Positions 1 to 8,620 of a DNA stretch of 64,000 nt are shown one piece after another. The translations under genes were made by a program, and so were the position numbers. How positions within the stretch are numbered: the stretch's first letter is position 1; each line of letters starts with the position of its first letter. This DNA is from G963923955 sp963923955 (GTDB lineage: Bacteria > Pseudomonadota > Gammaproteobacteria > Eutrophobiales > Eutrophobiaceae), in NCBI GenBank assembly GCA_963923955.1, contig OZ000552.1, forward strand, positions 1,860,001-1,924,000, read 5' to 3'. The notes beneath the pieces are model-generated. The model was given only the letters and a program-made list of their open reading frames with translations. It searched no databases and was not told the origin of the DNA.

Positions 1-510
1 CTTCAGGCGAATGTGGCGTCCCTATCCATGAATACGCCGGTCTTTTTAGGTGCGAACAGGTTCATGATCTGTATGGCTTTTTGGGCATTTGCTCTTCCTT
101 ATCCGGTTCTTGGCGTAGGCTAAGGGCTGCATAGCAGATGCCTCTTGCGCTTTTTATCCATTTTGCCGGGGATTTTATCTACCACCAAGCTTATGGACAA
201 CCCAGCAACGACTCAAGCGGATCCTTGGCGAGAGGGAATTTGCTAAGCCTGCGGCCAAGCGGGATTTTATTTTCATGCTTGCGGATTTTCAAGGTAAATA
301 ATCCGTTCATGCTCATTGCTCGCGCAATCCATCCAGCGTGTGTAGGATTGACTCCACATGCACCCCGCCACCGCCCTGTTAGTTCCTCAGGCAGTGCGGC
401 AAGACCACCTTGGCCGGGCCAAGCGTACTTTTTCATGCTGCGTTTTTTCTTTTTACTCAAAGAGACGGGGGCAGTTTCTCATCTATACGCAAGGGGTTTT
501 TCTATTGCGT
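1..510. other. gene-poor left edge with decayed ATPase start
   Basis: I see no intact gene. Positions about 287-420 resemble the first roughly 40 codons of the AAA/DUF4143 ATPase pseudogene at 6590-6720: the phrase HPATALL is still readable and is followed by a scrambled P-loop. From about 424 the sequence matches another copy at 10199-10380. The segment is best read as the remains of an ATPase gene joined to a repeated upstream element. Confidence 0.5.
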
Positions 511-547
511 TCGCATGACTGCTGCCGAAATGCAATATCTTCTGGGC

Positions 548-592
548 TGATGAATATTTTGTACTACACTTTGACCTAAGAGTTGATTTTAC
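548..592 (+). repeat. conserved upstream element, copy A
   Basis: This is an AT-rich block containing TACTACACTTT. It recurs at 7974-8015, 10327-10373 and 12618-12662, and copies A, C and D stand shortly before the start of the MAEFFIL/MAQIRIL-type reading frame. It may be the promoter or leader of this gene family; I could not fix convincing -35 and -10 boxes. Confidence 0.6.
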
Positions 593-604
593 GCAGGGCG
601 AAAC

Positions 605-988
605 ATGGCTGAATTTTTTATTCTCCGCAGAGGCATGCCGTTGTTTCTAGTCGCCTGCATCAGCACAACGGGCTGCACCGGCATCAGGCTGCAAGACGAA
701 CACGCCACGCATTATCTCATCCTCGGCCTTGGCATGATCTCGGTGCCGGATGGTGATCAAAGCGGCGCTCATGCCGTGCGTACGAACATACTTGGGGCGA
801 GCGCTGCTGCCGGGGCGGACAAGGGTCTGACGCTGGGCTATGCCCGCAAGATACGGCTCGCCATCCCCGCCGATGCAGAGAACACCTGCCTGGAGATTTC
901 CGAGAGGGCCAAAGGTGTGATGCGGGTGCAGACCTGCGATGCGTTTTCCCGAGAGGCGACCATCGCCCACAAACTTCACTGTCAATGA
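605..988 (+). CDS. putative small lipoprotein, copy 1
   Basis: I do not recognise this 127-residue protein. The N-terminus has RR at residues 9-10, then a hydrophobic stretch ending STTGC with Cys24, which reads as a lipoprotein signal peptide although Thr at -3 and -2 of the lipobox is unusual. The ATG at 605 is chosen because it keeps the positively charged n-region; the ATG at 635 would lose it. The mature part is short, with a Cys pair near the C-terminus. An identical protein is encoded at 12675-13058. The next gene begins 8 bases downstream behind GAGGAGG, so the two form a pair. Confidence 0.55.
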   Translation: MAEFFILRRGMPLFLVACISTTGCTGIRLQDEHATHYLILGLGMISVPDGDQSGAHAVRTNILGASAAAGADKGLTLGYARKIRLAIPADAENTCLEISERAKGVMRVQTCDAFSREATIAHKLHCQ

Positions 989-995
989 GGAGGTT

Positions 996-1169
996 ATGAT
1001 GAAAAATTATAAGGCGTTATTTGATAGAGCAGGAATACCCGTTGATAATGCAAGCAGACAGTCAGTTGAGACAATAACAAACACCCATGTTTTGGAATAC
1101 CATCTTGGCAAACCTGAAAACAGATGGCTGGTGACACCGCTATATAAGGCAATACCAGATAAGGAGTAA
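996..1169 (+). pseudogene. internally deleted copy of the 13.1-kb lipoprotein gene
   Basis: The frame opens with MMKNY behind a good GAGG ribosome site and continues directly into KALFDRAGIPVDNASRQ. The latter aligns with KELFDNAKIPAKNPYRQ near the C-terminus of the longer protein at 13069-13795. The signal peptide core, lipobox and about 180 residues are missing, so this is an in-frame internal deletion leaving about 57 residues. It is unlikely to be a functional lipoprotein. The 5-A run after the ATG keeps the frame open here, unlike the 6-A run in the other copy. Confidence 0.7.
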
Positions 1170-1462
1170 AGCAAGGGAAGGGGAAAGCGAGCGAGTAGAG
1201 AACCCTGCTCTTATCCATTTCGATTTTTCTTTGAGAATGCACCCCTGAGCTTGCCGCCGTGTTCAAGCGGTGGCGAGTTAGCGCAGAAGAGGGCGGTAAA
1301 GCTTGGCCTTGGCTACCCCCGCGCCGCCTTCCCTTGCCTTTGTTTGGAAACGCGCCGGCCGGCCTACCCCCGCCACCTGATAACGATAAACACGATGCCC
1401 TACGCCCCGTCTTGTAACGCACACAACGCTGTATAGAACGAACTCAAAACACCCGCCTTGCT
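1170..1462. other. intergenic, no gene seen
   Basis: About 290 bases between the deleted lipoprotein copy and the convergent sugar transferase gene. No convincing coding frame, RNA gene or terminator was found. Confidence 0.4.
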
Positions 1463-2062
1463 TCAACGCGTGAGGATGCGGTGCAAGGTCTTGAAGATGA
1501 TCCCAAGGTCGTAGAGAAAGCTCTGCCTGCTGATGTATTCCATGTTCAGTTTTAATTTCTGCGGCATAATCTCCTGCACATAGGTCGCTTCCGGGTTGGG
1601 CGAGTGGGCGAGCAGTCTATCTTCGTCAATGTATTCCAGGCTGGCCAGATCAGTTAAGCCCGGACGCACCCGCAACACCTTTTTTTGCTCTTTGTTATGC
1701 AGGTCAAGGTAGCGCGGCACGAGAGGGCGCGGCCCGACCAGAGACATCTCGCCCTTCAGCACATTAAAAATCTGCGGCAATTCATCTAACTTGGTGTTAC
1801 GCAGAAAAAGCCCCACCCTGGTGATGCGTGGGTCTTGCTCGCCCAAGGTCATCTGCAAGCCCTTTTCTTCCGCATCCACGACCATCGTTCTGAACTTGAA
1901 TATGGAAAAGGGCGCGCCGTCCCGGCCTATGCGCAGCTGCCGGAAAAAGACAGGCCCTTTTGAATCCATCTTGATCAGCCCACCGATGAGCAGCCAGAGC
2001 GGCAGCAGCAGGAGGGAGAAAATCAGGGCGATGGCAAAGTCAAAGCTGCGTTTTAGCGTCAT
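1463..2062 (-). CDS. polysaccharide-initiating sugar transferase (WcaJ/PglC-like)
   Basis: This membrane phosphoglycosyl transferase should move a sugar-1-phosphate from a nucleotide sugar to undecaprenyl phosphate and so start a repeat unit. One hydrophobic segment near residues 10-33 (FAIALIFSLLLLPLWLLIGG) is followed by the family hallmarks FFRQLRIGRDG, FKFRTM, TKLDELPQ and SLVGPRP. About 199 residues is the length of the short catalytic form. I chose the ATG at 2062 because TGAGG lies 6 bases upstream; the ATG at 2074 is possible. It belongs functionally to the capsule locus starting at 13.8 kb, from which it is separated by about 12 kb. A glycosyltransferase remnant ends 17 bases upstream. 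Confidence 0.9.
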   Translation of the reverse strand: MTLKRSFDFAIALIFSLLLLPLWLLIGGLIKMDSKGPVFFRQLRIGRDGAPFSIFKFRTMVVDAEEKGLQMTLGEQDPRITRVGLFLRNTKLDELPQIFNVLKGEMSLVGPRPLVPRYLDLHNKEQKKVLRVRPGLTDLASLEYIDEDRLLAHSPNPEATYVQEIMPQKLKLNMEYISRQSFLYDLGIIFKTLHRILTR

Positions 2063-2091
2063 GTCAATCCTCATAACAAAGAGTAGGAATT

Positions 2092-2169
2092 TTACTGTGC
2101 GAGGAGGCGTTCGTAAAGATCGATGATCTGCCGGTTGATGATCTTGTCGGAAAATTTCTGCTCGACCAA
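2092..2169 (-). pseudogene. C-terminal remnant of a family 4 glycosyltransferase
   Basis: Read on the minus strand this gives LVEQKFSDKIINRQIIDLYE and five more residues before a stop. It closely matches the end of the intact glycosyltransferase at 13827-14963 (IEQKFSDKIINQQFFDFYE). An in-frame stop just upstream shows the rest of the gene is gone. The remnant directly precedes the sugar transferase, so an ancestral glycosyltransferase to sugar transferase order is likely. Confidence 0.75.
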
Positions 2170-2229
2170 CCTCTGCAGAGCCGCTTACATTGAGCCGGTG
2201 AAATTTTTCCCAAGTATTATCGGCCTCTG

Positions 2230-2765
2230 TTTGCAAATGTACATGCGCGGCGGAGCGGATGACCGTAGAATCCATTCATTTACCTGCCGGCAACCAGGTA
2301 GATTCCTGCTGCCGTTTTCACGGGGACAAGCTTGCGCAGGGCTGCTCTCACACATCCCTGTGTTTCGCAGCATACGTACATCCTGTACAAAAATGACGGA
2401 CGAGAGCGGAGAGCACTGATCTCTCGTCTCTGCCACTCCTACCCTCTTTCCGTCATTCCTGGCTTGACCAGGAATCCAGTCATGAGGAGGGCTAAAAAAA
2501 CCTCTGGATTCCCGTTTTCACGGGGACATGCTGCCGCAGGGCTGCTCTCACACATCCCTGTGTTTCGCAGCATACGTACATCCTGTACAAAAATGACGGA
2601 CGAGAACGGAGAGCACTGATCTCGCGTCTCCGCCACTCCTACCCTCTTTCAGTCATTCCTGGCTTGACCAGGAATCCAGTCATGCGGAGAACGCTAAAAA
2701 AACCTCTGGATTCCTGCCCCCGTTTTCACGGGGACATGCTTTCACGGGAATGACGAGGAGGCAAT
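2230..2765. repeat. tandem ~200-bp duplication rich in palindromic repeats
   Basis: A unit starting CCGTTTTCACGGGGACA at 2312 recurs at 2512 (period 200) and its first bases return at 2720 (period 208). Each unit carries hairpin-forming pieces such as TCATTCCTGGCTTGACC with AGGAATCCAG, the same family found throughout the window. Open frames here are repeat-derived and are not called. Confidence 0.85.
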
Positions 2766-2829
2766 ATCGTCGCGCCCGTGCAGATGATGCGCCGCCAGCC
2801 TAATCATAGCGCAACACATCAATTTGCGC

Positions 2830-3288
2830 TAATGGCTACACGGACTTCGAGCATCATTTTTATCTTCGATTCAAAGGCAATGCCGCCGGCAGCCAGCTCG
2901 CCGATAGAAAACGGATAGCGTTTCAAAAGCGCAACCATGCCCGCCGGCAACTGGCTAATAGCCGCGCAAGGTGAGTTGATGCGAACCGGTCAAGACGAAA
3001 CGGCCATTGGCGCGGTTCTCATCCACCATCACCTGTATGTAACTTAACAAGTCCGGCACGCGCTGCACCTCATCAATAACCACCCGGCCGGAGAATTGGC
3101 GCAGATAGGCTTTGTGATCGGCGGCGGCGAACTGCCGGGTTTTTAGGCTGCTCCATGTTGCTGTATTCATACCCGCCAAGGCTTCTCGCCAGCGTGGTCT
3201 TGCCGACCTGACGCGGCCCCAAGATCGTGACCACCGGATACTCGGCGAGCAGGCGCTGTAACTCAGGAAAGATATGCCGAGCAAGCAT
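2830..3288 (-). pseudogene. decayed AAA/DUF4143 ATPase, copy 2
   Basis: On the minus strand from 3288 the start reads MLARHIFPELQRLLAEYPV, then a P-loop GPRQVGKTTLA. After a frameshift near 3160 it continues KTRQFAAADHKAYLRQF, VVIDEVQRVPDLL and FVLTGSHQ, then stops. A further shifted frame gives LLKRYPFSIGELAAGGIAF, again typical of this family. The catalytic DUF4143 C-terminal half is missing. At least two frameshifts and a truncation make it non-functional. Proteins of this family often resemble mobile or toxin-like accessory ATPases; their function is unclear. Confidence 0.75.
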
Positions 3289-3563
3289 AGGCCGAGGTTA
3301 TTCTATGCAAATAAGTACTTCAAGTCCTTTTTTGCACATAAAGATGGCTTGTCCCTGATGCGTATCGCGCTTATCTACAGGCGGCCGGGGGGTTTAAGGC
3401 TCAGGGCGATATTACGCCATCTAGGCCACCCGCAGGTTCTAAGCCACTCAACTGATGGCCGTAGCCGACACCCACGGCATCACGGGTCGGTACAAGAAAA
3501 AGTCCCTGTCTGTAGCCGCTGCCATGCGGTCTGATAACCGCCGGACAGGAAGTTGATGCCAAG

Positions 3564-3584
3564 CATGTTCACAATTTGAACATG
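3564..3584. promoter_or_regulatory. inverted repeat, candidate operator
   Basis: CATGTTCA, five bases, then TGAACATG form an exact 8-base inverted repeat about 30 bases before a TATAAT box. This is the spacing expected for a regulator site upstream of the promoter of the lipoprotein gene at 3687. The regulator is unknown. Confidence 0.5.
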
Positions 3585-3615
3585 TATTGAACAGTGCTTA
3601 TCTTTAAAACTCTAC

Positions 3616-3621
3616 TATAAT
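3616..3621 (+). promoter_or_regulatory. candidate -10 box
   Basis: An exact TATAAT lies 66 bases before the lipoprotein start. A TTGAAC upstream is too far for a standard -35 (about 23 bases), so the promoter may depend on an activator or be weak. Confidence 0.4.
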
Positions 3622-3686
3622 AGTAATCAGTGCCTCATTGTGATTAACCTTAGCGGTAAATCCATTATCAATTATGGAGAGCAATT

Positions 3687-5453
3687 ATGACACCCTCTTC
3701 GCTAAAAACATGCAGGCTGCTGCTATCAGTTGCCAATTTACGGGGCATTGGAAAGTCTCTTGGCTTGCCACTTGCCTTGTCCAGCATCATTTTTATGTCC
3801 GGCTGTGCGCTTGTAAACCCCTATGTTAATATCGATAAAGACATTTATGCGTTAGAAACCGCCAGCGAAGTCTGTGGACTAGACTCGCGGGCGGGCATAC
3901 GCCGTGCCTGCGCGTATCGGTCTGAGTATCTCCATCGTCTGGGGCTTGACGCATCCTATCGCAATGTTCTTGGGCTGACCCTGATCCCCATCGGGGCGGC
4001 GGCGGTGGGTCTGGGCATTGATGGAGGCAATTCAACAGCCATTACTGTATTGGGGCTATCCGGAAGCACTCTCTATGCCACGGGTCAAGTTCTGACCAAC
4101 CGCCCTCGGGAAACCGTCTTGTTGCAGGGCATAAAAGCCATTACCTGTGCGATAACAGCGTCCTATTCCGTGACGTTGGATAAGCAATCGCAAAACACTC
4201 TGGATGCGGATACCGTCAATAAACTGGCCAATGCCCTGGGAGAATTGAGAACTGCCAATTTGGACTTGAGGGTTCAACTCTCGATCCTGCCTAACAATGA
4301 CCAGACCAAGTCAGCGCTTGAGAGTTACGCCAATCAGATCGACATTTTATCGGATAGCGCCAAAACGTTGGGCGAACGCGCCACTGCAATCCGTAACTGG
4401 CTGGCCGCCCGAGATACTCGGCTTGGACTGGTCGCAGACCGCATCAATGATGCGGTCAATAACAGTATCCGCCGTACTATCATCGATCTGGAAGGCATTA
4501 CGGCCGTTGTTGGCGGCTTGATGCCGAACGCGGCACTGATCGCGCCCACGCCAACTACTGAAAAGCTAATGGTTCCTCCGATCAAAATTCTGTCAGATAA
4601 AGCATGGCCTCATGCAACGGATGAAGACAAAAAAGAAGTGCCGCGCCTTATCAGGCTTCAGTCAATGCAGCGCCAAGCAGCAGTAAAAGCAGTGAAGGAC
4701 ATGCAGCCTGCCCTCGAAAAAGTACTTGGCTATACCCAGCAGTTGCAAAATGTCGTGTCGCTTTTTGCGGAAGCTGACTTATCCGTTGATATTGAGGGTT
4801 GCGAATACGAAGTTCCAGATAAAGTCTTACAACTACAACTTCTTCCCAGCGGGGATCTATCCGTTCCGGAGAAAACGGCCTGGAGTACTGCGCTTGCGAT
4901 AGAGGGCGGCAGCCAGCCCTTTGCCGCACAAATCATCGGTAGCAACAGCGAAAACATCACGGTCACGGTGGCACAGCGCTCCGTGGTGATCAATGTCGCT
5001 GCCGCTGCGAAGCCCGGCAGCTACAGCATTCTGGTGCGGGATAAAACTGGCCAAACGGCTGTGAAGCAACTGACCATTACCAAAGAGGTTAAGGGCAACA
5101 CTCAAGCATTAAACGATGGGCTCGAAAAATGGCATACCACAAAGAAGCTTACAGATGGTCTGAACCTGTGCGCTCCCGATGCCGCAGGCATACTTTTTAT
5201 GGAAAATGGAAAATTCATCCTCTATGGCAAGGAGGAAGCACTGGAGCATGACCCGCTTAAGCGCAAGAGCATCCATGAAAATTTGGGGCTGACCGGCGAC
5301 GCGGTGGACGGCAAGTTTGGCGAAGGGGCACGAAAAAGGATCTGCGCTTGGCAAAAGAGTAAAGCACTTGATGTTCAAAACGGTGTTCTGACAGAATATC
5401 AGATTGGAGAGCTTGGCATCAGTAGTGATGATGCCAACCCGTTTGATAGCTAG
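3687..5453 (+). CDS. large lipoprotein with C-terminal peptidoglycan-binding-like segment
   Basis: The 588-residue product has a long N-region, a hydrophobic core and the lipobox MSGC with Cys at about residue 40, so it should be anchored in the outer or inner membrane. Residues about 160-260 and 315-370 look helical and may form coiled coils. Residues about 400-475 look like a beta-sandwich (GGSQPF...ITVTVAQRSVVI). The C-terminus, residues about 535-580, has DAVDGKFGEGARKRICAWQ, reminiscent of the peptidoglycan-binding type 1 fold. GGAGAG lies before the ATG. The protease gene follows 9 bases downstream, so they are probably co-transcribed. I do not recognise the family as a whole. Confidence 0.75.
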   Translation: MTPSSLKTCRLLLSVANLRGIGKSLGLPLALSSIIFMSGCALVNPYVNIDKDIYALETASEVCGLDSRAGIRRACAYRSEYLHRLGLDASYRNVLGLTLIPIGAAAVGLGIDGGNSTAITVLGLSGSTLYATGQVLTNRPRETVLLQGIKAITCAITASYSVTLDKQSQNTLDADTVNKLANALGELRTANLDLRVQLSILPNNDQTKSALESYANQIDILSDSAKTLGERATAIRNWLAARDTRLGLVADRINDAVNNSIRRTIIDLEGITAVVGGLMPNAALIAPTPTTEKLMVPPIKILSDKAWPHATDEDKKEVPRLIRLQSMQRQAAVKAVKDMQPALEKVLGYTQQLQNVVSLFAEADLSVDIEGCEYEVPDKVLQLQLLPSGDLSVPEKTAWSTALAIEGGSQPFAAQIIGSNSENITVTVAQRSVVINVAAAAKPGSYSILVRDKTGQTAVKQLTITKEVKGNTQALNDGLEKWHTTKKLTDGLNLCAPDAAGILFMENGKFILYGKEEALEHDPLKRKSIHENLGLTGDAVDGKFGEGARKRICAWQKSKALDVQNGVLTEYQIGELGISSDDANPFDS

Positions 5454-5462
5454 AGTGAAGTT

Positions 5463-6348
5463 ATGACTCCTTCCCTGAAAATAAGGATCACTTTAGCAAT
5501 CCGCGTACTGCTTGAAGGTCACAGGCTCCGGGCTTGGGGCAAGTATGACTGGGCTCGTATTGACGATATCAGGGAGGAAAACGCCCGGCTTAAGCATGAC
5601 AATATCGTTGGCGCTGCCGTTGGCATCGGCCGCCGCAGGAACGAAAAGACTGATACACTCGTCTTGAAAGTCTATGTGGTAAAGAAAGAACCATTGGGTG
5701 TTTTGGCAACGGATCAGCGCATCCCCCGTGTTTTGGTTCTGCCGCAACCAATTGGCGAAATTGAGGCCGCCCGACTCCAACGCCCATGCCGTGCTGGTGT
5801 CCAATGCCCATGTTTTTGGATATCCGGAAATGGGTCTTGATCCCAATCATATCGTGCAGCTTGAAAACAGTGGCCAAAGAGTTGGCCATGATATCCGCAC
5901 CAGGGGCTTTCGATATGCCGATGGCCAAGCCCTTCTGCGCGCCGATGTCGCCACGGCAAAGGCAAATAAAAGTGTAGTCCCACCCAAAACACCGGGCCTT
6001 GACCCCTGCATTACCGACTTCGGCAAGCGCCCCCGAGTGGGCACTGAACTTTACTGGCATGGACGTACATCAACCAGCACAAAGACGGCCGTGGTAGAGG
6101 ATAGCTATTTCACTGTCTTATGGCCTCCCGGCACCTATACCGGTGTGAACATGCGCACCGTTTTACCTGCCCAAATGATCCTTGCAGGCACCAGTCATGG
6201 CGGAGAAAGTGGCAGTGCTTTTTTGAGAAAAAACCCTCAGGGCCAAACCCTGTTCTATGGCCTGCTAGTGGGTAAACTCAAATATAAAAGAATCGTGGCC
6301 TGCCCTGTAAATCAGTTTGCACAAGCATATTATCTTAGCCCTCTTTGA
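5463..6348 (+). pseudogene. frameshifted trypsin-like serine protease
   Basis: The first frame (5463 to about 5780) contains DNIVGAAVGIGRRRNEK and VYVVKKEPLGVL, the usual opening of a family of bacterial chymotrypsin-fold proteases. A second frame carries on with HAVLVSNAHVFG, placing the catalytic His, and later HGGESGSAFL with the catalytic Ser, and ends at 6348. The frames are joined by a shift near 5765-5790 where the expected segment between the two blocks is also short, so a small deletion is likely. It could be translated only with frameshifting. It follows the large lipoprotein closely. Confidence 0.7.
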
Positions 6349-6601
6349 TTTTTCCGGGCTGCGGCAGATAAGACTATATTTTACCCGTCTCTATAAGCCT
6401 TTTGACGGTTGTTGATGGCCCTCATCGTTAGATCTGAATCCGCTTTTTGCGAAACAGGGTGAGAAAGGCGAGCTTGATATGGCTATTACTTTCTCATCGT
6501 CTTTTTGGCCTTGTTGTATTAAGGTTCTAAGGTTACGTTGCGAGGCTTTACCGTGAAAATCCATAATTGACTTGTGGTTTTTCAAGGTAAATAATAGGCT
6601 C
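6349..6601. other. intergenic, no gene seen
   Basis: AT-rich spacer between the protease and the ATPase pseudogene. No gene or clear signal was found. The last 30 bases (CAAGGTAAATAAT) match position 290 before the other ATPase remnant. Confidence 0.35.
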
Positions 6602-7764
6602 ATAGTCATTGAGCGGTCGAAATCCATCCAGCGTGTGCAGGACTCATTCCGCATACACCCCGCCACCGCCCTGTTAGGTCCCAGGCAGTGTGGCAAGACC
6701 ACGCTGGCCGGGATGCTGGCCGCACAAGCGGGCGAATATACCCTGCTTGACTTGGAAAAAGCGGTTGACTAGCGTCGGCTGGAGCAGCCGGAGCAGACGC
6801 TCAGCCCCTTGACCGGCCTGGTGATCATTGATGAAGTGCAGCGGCAACCGGCGCTGTTCGAGACGCTGCGGGTCTTGCTAGACAGACTAAACCCAAAGGC
6901 CCGCTTCCTGCTGCTGGGCAGCGCCGCGCCGGCCATCATCAAGGGCGTGTCAGAGACGCTGGCCGGCCGGGTGGGCCTGGTCGATCTGGCCGGTTTTGAC
7001 CTCAGCGAAGTTGGGCAGCACCGCTGGCGCAGGCTGTGGCTGCGAGGCGGTTTCCCACGCAGTTACCTGGCAGAGGATGACGGCGCATCGGCGCTGTGGC
7101 GTGAAAGTTTTATCCGCACCTTCTTGGAACGGGACATCCCCCAGAGCTCGGCATCCGCATCGCCGCCGAATCACTGCGGCGCTTCTGGACGATGATCGCC
7201 CACTATCACGGGCAGGTCTGGAATGCCGCCGAGTTCGCCCGCGCGCTGGGCACCAGCGAGGGCACCGCCAGGGCCTATCTGGATATCTTGAGCGGCGCCT
7301 ACATGCTGCGCGTGTTGCCGCCTTGGCATGCAAACCTGAAAAAGCCAGGTGAAATCGCCGAAGATCTATGTGCGTGATAGCGGGCTGCTGCATGGCCTGC
7401 TGGCGCTGGATACCTTATCAGCCCTATCCGGTCATCCGAAGCGGGGCACCTCGTTTGAAGGCTTTGTCATCGAACATATCCTGGCCTGCCTGGATACACG
7501 CAGCGCCAGTTTCTGGGCGACCCATGCCGGTGCTGAGATTGATCTCATCGTGATGCGTGGCGAGAAAAATACGGCTTTGAGTGCACGTACAGCAACGCCT
7601 CCGGTGCCACCCGCTCCATGCGCGCGGCGCTGGCCGATCTGCAACTGGCGCATGGGTGGGTGGTCTACCCTGGCGCGCAGGCCTACCCGCTGTATGAGCA
7701 CCCGTCGGTCATCCCGGTGGATGATATTCCCGACATCTGCGCCGGGCTGGTGGAAGAAGGTTAA
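6602..7764 (+). pseudogene. decayed AAA/DUF4143 ATPase, copy 3 (most complete)
   Basis: The order of blocks is that of a full gene. ERSKSIQRVQDSF and the P-loop GPRQCGKTTLA are followed by LLDLEKAVD and then an in-frame TAG at 6770-6772. After it come LVIIDEVQRQPALFETL, LLGSAAPAIIKGVSETLAGR, GGFPRSYLAEDD and FLERDIPQ. The DUF4143 part IAHYHGQVWNAAEFARALG, LLHGLLALDTL and GTSFEGFVIEHIL lies in other frames. Frameshifts are needed near 7145, 7345 and 7565. The final frame ends EHPSVIPVDDIPDICAGL. The AAA ATPase activity is clearly lost. Confidence 0.85.
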
Positions 7765-8022
7765 GGCCGGAGATGTTGGTGGCCGTGGTAGGCTTAAAGG
7801 GTTTTAGCCGATCATGCGGCGCTCTCGCCCCCGTGCTGGATACGGGGACGAGTCATAGACAGCGATGTTGCTCCCTCGTCATTCCTGCGAAAGCAGGAAT
7901 GACGAGGGAGGGCGCGTCCTCACACGCCGCCTGCCGGGTACCCTCGCCCGCCGAGGCGCAGTATTTTCTGAACTGATACATATTTTTTACTACACTTTAA
8001 CTAAGGTCTGATAACGGCGTTT
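7765..8022. repeat. palindromic repeat cluster and upstream element copy B
   Basis: Contains the perfect hairpin at 7871-7910 and, at 7974-8015, a copy of the TACTACACTTT element. The stretch from about 7838 recurs at about 11713 (GGATACGGG.ACGAGTCATAG then CATTCCTGCGAAAGCAGG). No gene is seen. Confidence 0.6.
7871..7910. repeat. perfect 18-bp stem with GAAA tetraloop
   Basis: CTCCCTCGTCATTCCTGC, then GAAA, then its exact reverse complement. It is the cleanest member of the CATTCCTGC repeat family here. In RNA it would form a very stable stem capped by a GNRA loop. Confidence 0.85.
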
Positions 8023-8256
8023 CGTCATTACCCCTGAAGAAATCCGTGAGGTCATCATTGATGCAATCAAGCGGGAATTATGGGAAAGCGAGGAGGGCAG
8101 GAAAAAACGGGCGCGTATTAACCGTGCACCGCAACGTAAAACGCCTTAATGGGAAAAGTGATAGAAAATACTAAGCCAAGCTTCGAGGATGCGGCGATTA
8201 AGCCCACCATCGCAGATAAAGACAATTTTAGCGCGAAACATGCATTTTTCTATTGA
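8021..8256 (+). CDS. two tiny coupled open frames, function unknown
   Basis: One frame reads ITPEEIREVIIDAIKREL and continues to a stop at 8147-8149 but has no normal start codon. A second frame, ATG 8149 to stop 8256, encodes 35 residues beginning MGKVIENTKPSFEDAAIKP and overlaps the first as TAATG, typical of translational coupling. Neither is recognised. They follow upstream element copy B, so they may be remnants of an operon using that leader. Confidence 0.3.
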
Positions 8257-8575
8257 TGCGATACCAACTTCGTGCCGGAATCCGACTTGGAGTGATGGCC
8301 CCTTCCCGGATAATGCGGAGACTATCGGTCGGGTGGCTTGGACGGCATGGGCCTTTGTGTGAGGCACAACGGCCATATTATGATTCGTTGGAGTGGACGG
8401 CGGGAATGGAAGATAATAAAATACGCCGGGCTGTTATGAACCAAACCAGTTCCACCGTATCAATGGTATATACGCTACCACCCGGTAGGCTAATTGAGAG
8501 GAGGATAGCTATGATATTTAACGAACAAGACTACGGCTTTTTCGTATAATCACATAAATATAAAGATGTCTAATT
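8257..8575. other. degenerate coding-like sequence, not assigned
   Basis: Short phrases such as NAETIGRVAWTAWAFV end in stops, and an open frame to 8549 has no ribosome site. The stretch may be a decayed gene. Nothing is called. Confidence 0.25.
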
Positions 8576-8608
8576 AAGTGCCCGTGAATGCGGGCACTTT
8601 CGTTTTTA
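8576..8608 (+). terminator. Rho-independent terminator-like hairpin
   Basis: AAGTGCCCG, six bases, CGGGCACTT form a perfect 9-bp stem followed by TCGTTTTTA. It would end transcripts coming from the left just before the DUF4760 gene. Confidence 0.65.
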
Positions 8609-8620
8609 TAAAGAGTGCTT

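Larger units (their letters stand above)
511..1006 (+). repeat. long direct repeat, left copy (pairs with 12581-13076)
   Basis: About 496 bases are nearly identical to 12581-13076 at a constant offset of 12070. The lipoprotein coding part (605-988) gives the same protein in both copies, and I saw only a few base changes upstream of it. Identity stops at 1006, in the first codons of the following gene. The two copies are in direct orientation and flank about 12 kb of accessory DNA. Confidence 0.9.
3289..3686. other. intergenic region upstream of the large lipoprotein
   Basis: Contains the inverted repeat at 3564-3584 and a good TATAAT at 3616-3621. No gene is convincing in 3300-3560; frames there lack start signals and recognisable content. 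Confidence 0.4.

Noticed and set aside
2123..2636. Several open frames on both strands
   Set aside because: They are translations of the tandem palindromic repeats (phrases like GFLVKPGMT), have no ribosome sites and are shared by both repeat units.
2230..2760. CRISPR-like array
   Set aside because: Repeats are long, few and without regular spacers; no cas genes are in the window.
3274..3534. 86-codon plus-strand frame before the large lipoprotein
   Set aside because: It overlaps the ATPase pseudogene on the other strand and shows no recognisable content or ribosome site.
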